Shown: positions 35,229-44,191, numbered from the stretch's first letter. The stretch is 64,000 bases of DNA from Rhodothermales bacterium (GCA_017643395.1 JAEPNP010000005.1:357679-421678); one strand, 5' to 3'. Notes: generated by a model not told the origin, from the letters alone. Translations and numbers: made by a program.

Positions 35229-35304
35229 GTTTATACCTTACAGAGCAAACAAGACCGGGATCGTCGCCGACACTGGATACGGGTTTCACTTATCTCTGAT
35301 CGCC

Positions 35305-35703
35305 ATGCGAGCCCTCCCTGCCCTCCTGCTGGTCTTCCCAGTGCTGGTCTCCCTTGTTTCGTGCGACTCCTACCAGGCCGCTCCCGAATTCGCACTGTCC
35401 TTCCTCGAACCTGCTCGGTCGGAAACGGTCGAGGCAGGCAGTGAGGTACGCGTCCTGATAGACATCATCAGTGCGCTGGACGTGCGCAGCGCGGATCTGG
35501 AGTTTGGCCTGGACGCTGAAGAGATCGGCACGTCCTTCAGGGTCGAGCAGGTACCCATTCTTCAGCGCGACGGCCTCAAGGAGTTCCGGATCGACACCAC
35601 GGTAGTACTACCGACCCTGCCAGAGGGCGCTCGCCTCAGCAACATTGTGGTCTACACGCCGGCCGGCACCCGAAATCGCGTCGGCTTCCATCGCATGCGG
35701 TGA
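35305..35703 (+). CDS. Small lipoprotein of unknown function
   Basis: A 132-residue lipoprotein (lipobox LVSC near residue 20) with an all-beta mature part (FALSFLEPARSETVEAGSEVRVLIDI, FRIDTTVVLPTLPEGARLSNIVVY). The strand pattern suggests one Ig-like or cadherin-like domain. The ATG at 35305 gives the signal peptide. The last 96 bases overlap the 3' end of the convergent MHYT-like gene, which is long for such an overlap. Confidence 0.68.
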   Translation: MRALPALLLVFPVLVSLVSCDSYQAAPEFALSFLEPARSETVEAGSEVRVLIDIISALDVRSADLEFGLDAEEIGTSFRVEQVPILQRDGLKEFRIDTTVVLPTLPEGARLSNIVVYTPAGTRNRVGFHRMR

Positions 35704-36552
35704 CGCCGGCAGGGACGGCGTGTGCACGTCTTCCACCGACATGCCCGGCCGGTAGACGCGGTTGGTGACTCGCATGACGTCATGCAGGCGACGGACCTTG
35801 CGCTCGGCCTCGATGTAGCGCAGCCTTGCCCGCGTGATATGCTCCTCGAACACCAGGGCCAGGAGACACAGGCCGGTGCCGAAGAGCGAGAAGAGGCCGG
35901 CAAGGGAGCCCAGCCATCTCCGCAAATGCCCGTCGGCGACTTCCATGGAGGAGGGCGGCAGATAGGCGTAGGCCGATGCCCCCAGACTGAGCACTCCTGT
36001 CAACGCAATCCCGAGGAACAGCGCTGCGAACAGGCTGCGCGTCCAGATCGCGTAGGCGTCTTGGGAGTGCGCAAGCGCGGCCACTACCCGCGTCGCCACT
36101 ACGGAAGCGGCTACGGCGAAGGACGCGCCCAACCAGAGCTTCCATCGGGTAATCTCCGGAGCGACTTCCATCTGCAGCGCCTGCACACCGGCGACGTGCA
36201 AAAGGCAGACTCCCAGGCCAAGCACAAGGCCCGCCATGTGGTGGTGCACGGAACGCTCGGAAACAAGCAGTGTCACGGCGATGGCCGCCGTCAGTACGCC
36301 GATGCAGAGGCCTGCAAGAATAGCGAGCGGTGCCAGGCGAAAGGGAATCCACGGATCGAAGGCCAGAATGGTGCAGAATTGCGTCACCCACATCCCGATT
36401 CCCGTGGACACGGCGCCGCCCCAATGCCAGTAGGCAGCGCGTCGACCCGTTGACCGAAGAACCCGCTGCAGCACGCCGAACGTAGAGAATGCCACCGCAA
36501 CAGCGGCAAGCAGCGCGACCGCGCCCAGCAGGGGATCCGGGGAGGCGTACAT
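35608..36552 (-). CDS. MHYT-like integral membrane sensor without a kinase domain
   Basis: A 314-residue protein with seven membrane helices, built like the MHYT sensor of the upstream kinase gene. The positions that read MHYTGM in true MHYT domains are degenerate here (GIGMWVTQFC, LLHVAGVQAL), so the proposed metal ligands are mostly missing. After the last helix comes a coiled coil (EEHITRARLRYIEAERKVRRLHDV) and then about 50 residues of unclear nature. No histidine kinase, GGDEF or EAL domain follows. The ATG at 36552 is preferred; a TTG at 36600 would overlap the kinase stop. It is 44 bases downstream of the kinase gene, same direction. Confidence 0.72.
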   Translation of the reverse strand: MYASPDPLLGAVALLAAVAVAFSTFGVLQRVLRSTGRRAAYWHWGGAVSTGIGMWVTQFCTILAFDPWIPFRLAPLAILAGLCIGVLTAAIAVTLLVSERSVHHHMAGLVLGLGVCLLHVAGVQALQMEVAPEITRWKLWLGASFAVAASVVATRVVAALAHSQDAYAIWTRSLFAALFLGIALTGVLSLGASAYAYLPPSSMEVADGHLRRWLGSLAGLFSLFGTGLCLLALVFEEHITRARLRYIEAERKVRRLHDVMRVTNRVYRPGMSVEDVHTPSLPASPHAMEADAISGAGRRVDHNVAEASALWQGR

Positions 36553-36596
36553 GGTTGGTGGTTGGAGAGCGGTTGGCGTTCGCAGGTGATCCAGGG

Positions 36597-38630
36597 TCAA
36601 GCGCCGAGTTTCCGGTCCGCCCAGTTGGATATGGCAGGGGCCCCGGCCATCCGGGCGGGGCGATCTTGACGCCCCGGAGTGGTTTCCAGAGGAAGCTCAA
36701 TCGTGAAGGTCGAACCCTCGCCCTCCGTGGAGTCAATCTTGAGGGCACCTCCATGCTTTTCGACAATGGTGTGGTGAGCCATGGAAAGACCCTGACCGGT
36801 TCCCTTCCCTACTTCCTTCGTCGTAAAGAACGGATCGCAGATCCGGTCCTTGATGGACTCCGGGATGCCACATCCGGTGTCGGACACCGTGATCTCCACG
36901 GCCTTCGACAGCCTGCGAGTCGCGATCCGGATGGTGCCCCTGACATTGTCGCCTCCCTCTTCCTGCGTTTTCTCTATGGCATGCGCAGCATTTACGATGA
37001 GGTTCAAAACGACCTGGTCCACCTCTTGCGCAAAACACATCACCCTGGGGAGGTTGTCGTCGAAGTCCGTCTCGATATCCGCCACGTACCGCCACTCGTT
37101 GGACGCGACGGTGATGGTATTCTGGATGCCCCGGTTGATGTCTGCCAACTTTCGATCAGACTCACCCGGATGGGAGAATTCCTTTATCGCCCGCACGATG
37201 GTCGCGATGCGATCGATGCCGTCCTCGGTTTGCTCAAAGGTGGCAGGAAGCTCTGACTCGAGGTATTCCAGGTCGGAGGCCTCCAACCGGTCCCGGAGGT
37301 CGGCAACCAGCAAGTCGAGGGGCCTACCGTCCACGCCGTCGACCAAACGGCCCGCTGCGCGGGCGGTCTCCAGCAGGTCGTCAACGGCCTCTCTCAGGAA
37401 ACTGACATTGTCACTCACAAACTGTGTCGGCGTATTGATTTCGTGAGCTATCCCGGCTGCAAGCTGACCGATCGCCTCCAGTTTCTGGGCCCGATGCAGT
37501 TGTGCCTCGAGGTTCTTTTTTTCGGTGATATCCGCCACAATGGCCACGAACACCGGCGTCTCCATCACGGTGGATAGCTGCAGATGCATCTGAACCTGGT
37601 ACTCGGAGTCGTCACGCCGACGGTGCGTCGTCTCCAGGAACAGTTCCTTGCGCATCCCGCTCACCAGCGTGTGCAGCAGCTCGAAGAAATGGTCCTCGTG
37701 CATGCGCACGGCCAGATCTGTAGGCCGCATCTCCAGCAGCTCCTCCTCCGTGAATCCCGTGTTGTCGCTCGCTCCGCGGTTCACGCCGACGAACAGCAGG
37801 GTTTCGACTTCGAAGAAATAGATTTCGTTGGTCGACTCATCGAGCACCTGACTTAGTCTCAGCGCTCGCTCCTGCGCTGCCTGACTCAATTGCCGCTCGT
37901 GGCTGAGTTTGAAATCGAAAAAGATAGTCAGCTGGGTAAAACCGAGGATCAGAAGCGCCACAATGCCCAGAATGACCGCCATCGCCGTGTTGTCCTGCTG
38001 GCCGTCACCAAACACCATTTCCGTATCGAATGGAGTGTAGACCGCGGCAGCCATGCCGGTGTAATGCATGCCGCAGATCGCGATACCCATGATCAGGGCC
38101 GCCCCTGCTTTCCAGAGGATGACCCGACGGCCAACCTGGCTAGTCAGGGCGGCGATAATCCAAATGGCGGCACAGGCGGCTGTAATCGCGATGAGAATCG
38201 ACAGCGCGAGGAGGACCGGGTCATACGAGATGCTCGCCGGCATGCGCATGGCGGCCATGCCGGTGTAGTGCATGGCACAAATGCCTCCGCCAAGGAGCAC
38301 GCCACTCATGCCGATCGTCCGGAACGAATTGTCCTGGCGTGACGCGACATAGATGGCGAAGGCCGACGCCAACATGCCCGCAAACAGGCTCAGCACAGTT
38401 GTGAACACGTCGTACGTGAACGGCATCTCCATGCTGAAGGCCAGCATGCCCACAAAATGCATGGTCCAGATGCCCAGGCCCATCGAGAGGGCTCCCGCAA
38501 CAAGCCATGCCTTTGCCGACGGACCGGAAGCGCTGGAGACGCGGCGGGCGAGCTCCAGCGCGGTATACGATGCGGCGACAGCCACCACATACGAGAGGCT
38601 TACGAGTGTAAGATCAAACGTCCCCTCCAT
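36597..38630 (-). CDS. MHYT-domain sensor histidine kinase with PAS domain
   Basis: A 677-residue membrane kinase. The N-terminal seven-helix MHYT domain has three clear motif copies: MHFVGM, MHYTGM, MHYTGM. These are proposed to bind a metal (perhaps copper) and sense O2, CO or NO. A PAS domain follows (about residues 260-380). The phosphoacceptor [13 protein letters not shown] (His about 396) begins an extended helical linker ending IKEFSHPG, then the ATP boxes [36 protein letters not shown]. The kinase core is strikingly like that of the propeller kinase at 12944-16537. An ATG at 38630 preceded by AGCAGGT is preferred over the in-frame GTG at 38663. No response-regulator gene is adjacent, so the partner is probably encoded elsewhere, perhaps in the 16.6-20 kb block. 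Confidence 0.92.
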   Translation of the reverse strand: MEGTFDLTLVSLSYVVAVAASYTALELARRVSSASGPSAKAWLVAGALSMGLGIWTMHFVGMLAFSMEMPFTYDVFTTVLSLFAGMLASAFAIYVASRQDNSFRTIGMSGVLLGGGICAMHYTGMAAMRMPASISYDPVLLALSILIAITAACAAIWIIAALTSQVGRRVILWKAGAALIMGIAICGMHYTGMAAAVYTPFDTEMVFGDGQQDNTAMAVILGIVALLILGFTQLTIFFDFKLSHERQLSQAAQERALRLSQVLDESTNEIYFFEVETLLFVGVNRGASDNTGFTEEELLEMRPTDLAVRMHEDHFFELLHTLVSGMRKELFLETTHRRRDDSEYQVQMHLQLSTVMETPVFVAIVADITEKKNLEAQLHRAQKLEAIGQLAAGIAHEINTPTQFVSDNVSFLREAVDDLLETARAAGRLVDGVDGRPLDLLVADLRDRLEASDLEYLESELPATFEQTEDGIDRIATIVRAIKEFSHPGESDRKLADINRGIQNTITVASNEWRYVADIETDFDDNLPRVMCFAQEVDQVVLNLIVNAAHAIEKTQEEGGDNVRGTIRIATRRLSKAVEITVSDTGCGIPESIKDRICDPFFTTKEVGKGTGQGLSMAHHTIVEKHGGALKIDSTEGEGSTFTIELPLETTPGRQDRPARMAGAPAISNWADRKLGA

Positions 38631-38746
38631 ACCTGCTTCCGATCCGTTTGTGAGCGAGTCCACTCGGGACCATCGGCGAATCGGGGCGCTGCAGAAGCAG
38701 GTCGGCGCGAATTACGTAAAGATCGGTAGGTCCCGGGAGGGTCACT

Positions 38747-38763
38747 ACCTAATTACTGTAGGT
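38747..38763. promoter_or_regulatory. Inverted repeat (5-7-5) upstream of the MHYT kinase gene
   Basis: ACCTA and TAGGT flank a seven-base centre (ATTACTG), 117 bases from the kinase start, in an AT-richer stretch between the MHYT kinase and the DUF5916 gene. An additional GGTAG/CTACC pair lies just before it (38726-38749). The geometry matches the inverted repeat at 19218-19234. Possible operator; could be chance. Confidence 0.3.
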
Positions 38764-38809
38764 TCCTGTAATAAGAGTTTGCAGGTCCGGCGCGAGAGTC
38801 GGCACCAGT

Positions 38810-41002
38810 CTACAGGAGAATCAGGTAGGTGAGCTTGGCGACCCCCAACTGATTGTTCATGACCACATCCCGGCGGGGGTCGAAAATATCCTCTCCGGGC
38901 TCGGTGACATGGTAGTTGGTATTGATCACCAGAAAGAGGTCTGATCCCGGCTTGTGGATCCAGTCCACGCGAATGTTTGCGCGCACATCGCGCGAGAAGT
39001 TGTCATACTGGACCAGCGCGTTCGCGAAGAGCTTGCGGCCAGTCGCAGCCTGGATACCAAGCGAGACGGTGGTGGCGTCAAAGGAGCCGCCTTCGATCGG
39101 CAGGTCGATGTTGGAATAGCTGAAGCCGGTCTCAAGCTTCAGATACCTGGACTGCCGGAAGCCGGCACCACCGTTCAGATTGTATCGGGTGCCACCGAAG
39201 AACCCGCCCCGGGATGCACCTAGTTGGAGAAATCCGCGCCGACTGGGATCCGTGCCGCCCCTGACAGACACTGTATTTTCATAATAGTCGCCCGTCAGAA
39301 TTTCGGCGTCCGGACGAATGAAGAAGGACCTGTCCAGGCGCTCAAATGAGCGATTCAGCTCGACCGAGAATCGGTCCCGCCGCTCCAGCTGAAAGTTGGC
39401 CACTCCGCCCCATGACCAGGACTGCTTCTCCCCGTCCTGACCGGTGATGTAGTGCACGCCGGTCCCCGCAACCATGCGGCGGATCGGATGGCGCTCGCTT
39501 CTGAATAGCGGACTGTAGGCCACATCGGCCGTGTAGCGCCGAATGTCACGGCGGGCGACGAACCCCAGCGCCGGGGCATAGGAACTGGAGACACTTCGAA
39601 AGCCGGCGCTTCCAGAGTAGAGATCGTTGGCCAACCGAAGCTGCACCTCCCCCGCTGTGCCTCCGTCCAGGTCCGGCATGGAGTCCTGAACGCGGGTAAA
39701 CCAGGCCTCCACGCTTGATGAGCTCCAGAAACGCCGCTGCAGATCTACGCCGAACGCCCGGTTGTAGCGTTCGCCCTGATCAAAATTCGTCACGATCCCG
39801 CCGAGCGTGGTTCTCGGTGTCAGCGAGGTGCGCACCCGGGCCACCGCGTTGTTGGTGGCCGGTGCATCCAGCACCCTGTCGCGCTTGGTCTGGATGTTAA
39901 GCAAGCCGACCGAAAACCGGCCCACCTGACCGGTCAGTCGCGCACCCGCAAGAATCTCGTTGGCGATTCCTATCCGCCTGGAAAAGAATGTCTGTGCATT
40001 GCGGGCCGCACCGTGTGTGAAGAGTCCGGAGCGCTCCAGGAAAAACTCGCGCTTCTCCGGGAAGAAGAGATTGAAGCGCGTGAGATTGATCTGCACCGCA
40101 TCGGCCTCGACCTGCGCGAAATCCGTATTGACCGTCAGGTCCAGCGTCAGGTTGGACGTGATGCCGTACTTCATGTCGATCCCCAGATCCCGCGTCACCT
40201 CGGACTCGGTGGCGGCGACAGCCAGGTCCGGCCGCGACTCCTGCGCACCGGTGATGACGTATGGCTTCACCTCGATGTTCTTGCCTCGACGCAGGTTTTC
40301 GAGGCCGCGCAAGCTGCCGTATTGAGAGACCGCCAGGATACCGGCCGTGTAGCTGCGCGGGATGAACGGCCATATGACGCGCTCATTCTTGCGATTAATC
40401 CGCCGCTCGACCGCAAGACCCATCAGCGGACGGTCTTCCTTGGAAAACCGGATCTGCCTGAATGGGATGGCCACCTCCAGCGTCCACCCCTCCTCATCGA
40501 TGTTGCCCTCCGAGTAGTAGACCGAATCCCAACTCCAGTCGTCCATGGACATGGACTCGTCTGTGATCGTCGCGTCATCCTGGGTGCCCAGGGGATTCAT
40601 CTCGAACAGGTACGCATTCCGGTCGTCATCGTAGGTGTCGATGGTGATCCAGATGTTGTCGTCCTTGTCGATGCGGCCGCCCCGCTCGAAGATGTTGGCG
40701 CGGATCTGATCCGGCTCCGAATCGAAGAACCGAAATCCGAAGTAGAGATGATCCTCGTCGAACGCGATGCGCATTTCACTGCGTTCGGTCGGCTCCGCAC
40801 CTTCCTCCGGCCATCGCTGCCGGAAATCGGTGACCGGGGGAATCGACGCCCAGATCGCATCGTCCAGAATGCCGTCAATGCGAGGTGCCGTTTCGGCATA
40901 GTGCGCCACGGCCTCAGTTCGCACTGGCTCGGGCGCCTGCGCCAGCGCGCCGTGGGTCAGCATACCGGTCAGAATCAGGACGGGAACTGCTCGCATCGCC
41001 AT
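38810..41002 (-). CDS. DUF5916 outer-membrane protein with CBM9-like N-terminal domain
   Basis: A 730-residue exported protein. The signal peptide ends near residue 21 (GALAQ). Residues about 30-225 are a CBM9-like sandwich (PRIDGILDDAIWASIPPVTDFRQ, FDEDHLYFGFRFFDSEPDQI). From about 230 the protein becomes a long array of beta-strands of the DUF5916 type (SNLTLDLTVNTDFAQVEADAVQ, FFPEKREFFLERSGLF), a predicted outer-membrane beta-barrel ending in the aromatic-hydrophobic C-terminus VAKLTYLILL. The family is frequent in Bacteroidota and Gemmatimonadota; its role is not established. It stands alone, minus strand, next to a divergent Tat-exported phosphatase gene. Confidence 0.9.
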   Translation of the reverse strand: MAMRAVPVLILTGMLTHGALAQAPEPVRTEAVAHYAETAPRIDGILDDAIWASIPPVTDFRQRWPEEGAEPTERSEMRIAFDEDHLYFGFRFFDSEPDQIRANIFERGGRIDKDDNIWITIDTYDDDRNAYLFEMNPLGTQDDATITDESMSMDDWSWDSVYYSEGNIDEEGWTLEVAIPFRQIRFSKEDRPLMGLAVERRINRKNERVIWPFIPRSYTAGILAVSQYGSLRGLENLRRGKNIEVKPYVITGAQESRPDLAVAATESEVTRDLGIDMKYGITSNLTLDLTVNTDFAQVEADAVQINLTRFNLFFPEKREFFLERSGLFTHGAARNAQTFFSRRIGIANEILAGARLTGQVGRFSVGLLNIQTKRDRVLDAPATNNAVARVRTSLTPRTTLGGIVTNFDQGERYNRAFGVDLQRRFWSSSSVEAWFTRVQDSMPDLDGGTAGEVQLRLANDLYSGSAGFRSVSSSYAPALGFVARRDIRRYTADVAYSPLFRSERHPIRRMVAGTGVHYITGQDGEKQSWSWGGVANFQLERRDRFSVELNRSFERLDRSFFIRPDAEILTGDYYENTVSVRGGTDPSRRGFLQLGASRGGFFGGTRYNLNGGAGFRQSRYLKLETGFSYSNIDLPIEGGSFDATTVSLGIQAATGRKLFANALVQYDNFSRDVRANIRVDWIHKPGSDLFLVINTNYHVTEPGEDIFDPRRDVVMNNQLGVAKLTYLILL

Positions 41003-41096
41003 TCCGGGTTTGGGTGCCCTAAACTAATCGTTAAGACGGCCAGCGGGGCTTTTCTATGCCGTCGGGCACGCTAGTTTGACCCAAACCCCTACGCGC

Positions 41097-42464
41097 ATGA
41101 CGCTCTCCCGACGACATTTCCTTCGCAACGCCGGCGCTGCGGCGCTCGGCTTCGGTGGGTTACAGCACCTGGTGACCGGCTGTGGACCCGACCAACCGGT
41201 CGACTTTGGCGAACTGGTGCCCGATCCGGAAGGCCTGTTTGATCTGCCTGAAGGCTTCAGCTACCGCATCATCTCGCGCTATGGGGATGAGATGGCCGAC
41301 GGGCTGCTCGTACCCCATCGCCCGGACGGCATGGCCGCGTTTCCGGGCCCCGACGGGCTGACGGTGTTGGTGCGCAACCATGAGGTTCACGGACGCAGCG
41401 CCGGTCCCGAGGAGGGCGCATTCGGTGCCGGGCTGGAACGGCTCGAACTGGCCGGTGGCCGACTGTTCGATGGCGGCCACGAAGGTCAGGTACCAGCGCT
41501 CGGCGGCACCACGAATGTGGTCTACGACACCCGGACCGGAGAAACCGTGCGTGTTTTCCTGAGCCTCGCGGGCACGCTGCGCAACTGCGCCGGCGGGCCG
41601 ACTCCCTGGGGCTCCTGGTTGACCTGTGAGGAAGACGTAACCCGGGCCAGCGAGCGCTACGTGCGCGACCACGGGTGGATCTTTGAAGTCCCCGCGAGCG
41701 CCGAACCCGGGTTGGCAAATCCTGAGCCTCTTCGCGCCATGGGGCGCTTCTATCGAGAGGCCGTTGCGGTGGACCCGGAGTCCGGCGCGGTGTACATGAC
41801 GGAAGACCTGGGCGATGGGCTGCTCTACCGATATCTGCCGGATGTGCCGGGTGACCTCCGGGCCGGTGGCCGCGTGGAGGCGCTCAAGTTGCGCGACAAC
41901 CCGAACCTGGACGTGCGCAATTGGGACAGTGCCGCGTTCGAGCCCGGGCGTTCCGAGCCCGTAGAATGGATTCCCATGGACAACATGGACAATCCCGACG
42001 ACGATCTGCGCTTCCGCGGCATGGAACGCGGCGGACTGCCGATGGCGCGCGCCGAAGGCATCTTCTATGCAAACGGGCAGGTGTTCATCGCGTGCACCAG
42101 CGGAGGCCAGAATCGCGAGGGGCAGATTCTTCGTTATGTGCCCAGCCCGTACGAAGGCACTGACCGCGAATCGCAGGCACCAGGCATGCTACAGCTGTAC
42201 GCCGAGCCGAACGACACCGGGCTTCTGGAGAACTGTGACAACCTGACCGTCGCTCCCTGGGGCGATGTGGTGATTGCCGAGGACGCCAGCACACATCCGC
42301 GCCTCTCCATGATCGGCTCGGACGGAACAATCCGGATCATCGGACGCAACTCCCGATCCAATTCCGAACTGGCGGGTCCGACCTTCTCGCCAGACGGGTC
42401 GACGCTGTTTCTCAACATCCAGCATGAAGGCGTCACGCTGGCGATCACCGGGCCGTGGGCCTGA
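41097..42464 (+). CDS. Tat-exported PhoX-like phosphatase (DUF839)
   Basis: A 455-residue protein. The N-terminus SRRHFLRNAGAAALGFGG is a twin-arginine signal, and a Cys near residue 25 could also allow lipidation. The mature protein shows the PhoX/DUF839 pattern: GFSYRIISRYGDEM, TVLVRNHEVH, TPWGSWLTCEEDV (Trp-Glu metal region), RFYREAVAVDPESGAVYMTEDL, ARAEGIFY, ENCDNLTVAPWGDVVIAED. PhoX enzymes are Ca/Fe-dependent alkaline phosphatases that release phosphate from organic esters, although many DUF839 members are uncharacterised. The ATG at 41097 is preferred over the TTG at 41076 because it sits right before the Tat motif. A 5'-nucleotidase pair follows 34 bases later, giving a phosphate-scavenging theme. 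Confidence 0.87.
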   Translation: MTLSRRHFLRNAGAAALGFGGLQHLVTGCGPDQPVDFGELVPDPEGLFDLPEGFSYRIISRYGDEMADGLLVPHRPDGMAAFPGPDGLTVLVRNHEVHGRSAGPEEGAFGAGLERLELAGGRLFDGGHEGQVPALGGTTNVVYDTRTGETVRVFLSLAGTLRNCAGGPTPWGSWLTCEEDVTRASERYVRDHGWIFEVPASAEPGLANPEPLRAMGRFYREAVAVDPESGAVYMTEDLGDGLLYRYLPDVPGDLRAGGRVEALKLRDNPNLDVRNWDSAAFEPGRSEPVEWIPMDNMDNPDDDLRFRGMERGGLPMARAEGIFYANGQVFIACTSGGQNREGQILRYVPSPYEGTDRESQAPGMLQLYAEPNDTGLLENCDNLTVAPWGDVVIAEDASTHPRLSMIGSDGTIRIIGRNSRSNSELAGPTFSPDGSTLFLNIQHEGVTLAITGPWA

Positions 42465-42498
42465 CGAACCTCCGCGCCGACGCGGAATAAGTAGCGAC

Positions 42499-43242
42499 AT
42501 GGCACGTCTTCTTCTGTTTCTCGCTGCCCTCGTCCTGGCGGGCTGTGGCGGCACCAACTACGTTTTCCAGGCCCCCACACCGGAAGCGGCCGTCTCATTT
42601 ACGGTCCTCAGTGACTCCCTGGCCCCGGATCCCGAGGTGGCTGCGATGGTGGCGCCTTATCGGGAGAATCTGGAGGCTCAGGTCTCGGAAGTCGTCGGAC
42701 GAGCCGAAGTGGAGATTCAGAAGGGGCGCCCCGAAGGCCCGCTGGGCACCTTCGCCGCCGAGGCCATGCTCTCGGTCGTGCAGGGCCTGACGGACCGGCC
42801 TGTGCACCTCGCGCTCACGAACAATGGAGGCCTGCGGAGGCCGCTGGGGCCCGGGGCCATCACCGTCGGGCAGATGTTCGAGTTGATGCCGTTCGAGAAC
42901 ATGATGATTGTGCTCGACTTCTCTGCGGCCCAGGTGGACTCGCTGGCCCAGCAATTGGCGCGGTCCGGCGGAGACCCCATCGCCGGTTTTTCCTTTCTGA
43001 TTACGCCCGACGAGCGCGCGGTCAATGTGCGTGTAGCGGATGAACCGCTGGATTCCGCTCGCACCTATCGCCTGGTTACGTCAGACTATCTGGCCAACGG
43101 AGGCGGTCCGTACAGCGTGCTGTGGGGAGACGTGCCACGGGAGGAGCTGGCCTACCTGCTTCGGGACGCCTTCACAGATCACCTGCGCGCCATCGGCATC
43201 ATGGAGAATCGCGTGGACGGACTCATCCGGGTACAGCAATGA
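42499..43242 (+). CDS. 5'-nucleotidase C-terminal domain as separate lipoprotein
   Basis: A 247-residue lipoprotein (lipobox LAGC near residue 16). The whole mature protein is the substrate-binding domain of 5'-nucleotidase: LGTFAAEAMLSVVQ, LTNNGGLRRPLGPGAITVGQMFELMPFEN in two parts, and the late TYRLVTSDYLANGGGPYSVL. The GGGP region stacks the nucleobase in two-domain enzymes. The catalytic metallophosphatase domain is encoded separately by the next gene, whose ATG overlaps this stop. In one-protein enzymes (UshA type) the catalytic domain comes first; here the gene order is reversed. Confidence 0.92.
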   Translation: MARLLLFLAALVLAGCGGTNYVFQAPTPEAAVSFTVLSDSLAPDPEVAAMVAPYRENLEAQVSEVVGRAEVEIQKGRPEGPLGTFAAEAMLSVVQGLTDRPVHLALTNNGGLRRPLGPGAITVGQMFELMPFENMMIVLDFSAAQVDSLAQQLARSGGDPIAGFSFLITPDERAVNVRVADEPLDSARTYRLVTSDYLANGGGPYSVLWGDVPREELAYLLRDAFTDHLRAIGIMENRVDGLIRVQQ

Positions 43243-44156
43243 ACAGACGACGTTTTCTCAGGACCGTAGCTGCCGGAACCATTGGCTCGACGCTGCTGCC
43301 GCTGGAGGCGCTGGCGTGGGACGAGACCCGCCTGGTGATTCTGCACACCAACGACACGCACTCCCGCATCGACCCGTTTCCGGAGGACGGCGGACGCAAC
43401 TCCGGACTGGGCGGCGTGGCACGGCGCGCCGCGCTGATCAAGAGAATTCGAGCAGCACAGGAGCACGTGTTGTTGCTCGACAGCGGCGACATCTTTCAGG
43501 GCACGCCCTACTTCAACTTCTACCACGGGGAAGTGGAGTTCAAAGCCATGTCGGCCATGGGCTACGATGTCGCGACGCTTGGTAACCACGACTTTGACAA
43601 CGCTGTGGACGGGTTCGTGGCCATGCAGCCTCATGCCAACTGGCAGTGGGTCTCGGCCAACTACGACGTGGCCGGTTCCGGACTTGAGCCGTATGTGAAG
43701 CCCTTCACCATCCGGCGCATTGCCGGAATCCAGGTGGGCATTTTCGGCATCGGGATCGACTTCGACGGCCTGGTACTTGCCCCGCTTCATGAAGGGGTGT
43801 CCTATAACGACGCCATTCTCTCGGCGCGATCAACCGCTGAAGAGCTCCGTCAGCAAGGATGCGACCTGGTGGTTTGCCTCTCCCACCTTGGCCACTTCAG
43901 TCGCGGCGACCGGCCGTCCGATCACGCCATCGCCCGCGAGGTGCCGGAGGTGGACATCGTGCTGGGCGGGCACTCCCACACCTTCCTCGATGAACCGGAG
44001 GTCGTGCAGGACGGCGCACGCACGCGCATTGTGAATCAGGTCGGTTTTGCCGGCATTCGGCTGGGGCGTCTGGACCTGATTGTCGATCGTGACGGGCGCA
44101 CACGGCGCTGGTTTGCGAGCACCTACGACATCGACCGTCGACTGGACTACGTCTAG
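43239..44156 (+). CDS. 5'-nucleotidase catalytic metallophosphatase, Tat-exported
   Basis: A 305-residue enzyme. The Tat signal is MNRRRFLRTVAAGT, with cleavage near residue 25. The dimetal site is complete: ILHTNDTHSRI (DxH), LLLDSGDIFQG (Asp), LGNHDFDN (Asn-His), CLSHLGH (His) and VLGGHSHTF (GHxH). It should hydrolyse nucleotides together with the preceding C-terminal-domain lipoprotein to give nucleosides and phosphate. It ends with a catalytic domain only (no substrate-binding domain). The ATG overlaps the upstream stop (ATGA); the frame extends further upstream but only through the neighbour's sequence. Confidence 0.94.
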   Translation: MNRRRFLRTVAAGTIGSTLLPLEALAWDETRLVILHTNDTHSRIDPFPEDGGRNSGLGGVARRAALIKRIRAAQEHVLLLDSGDIFQGTPYFNFYHGEVEFKAMSAMGYDVATLGNHDFDNAVDGFVAMQPHANWQWVSANYDVAGSGLEPYVKPFTIRRIAGIQVGIFGIGIDFDGLVLAPLHEGVSYNDAILSARSTAEELRQQGCDLVVCLSHLGHFSRGDRPSDHAIAREVPEVDIVLGGHSHTFLDEPEVVQDGARTRIVNQVGFAGIRLGRLDLIVDRDGRTRRWFASTYDIDRRLDYV

Positions 44157-44191
44157 CCTGGCCTGCCCCGAGGGGTGGTTTGTGAAGGAAC

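Noticed and set aside
35178..35304. Possible tRNA or structured RNA in the gap
   Set aside because: The hairpin at 35202-35228 is isolated and does not form a cloverleaf; no tRNA T-arm or anticodon arm was seen here or in the other gaps.
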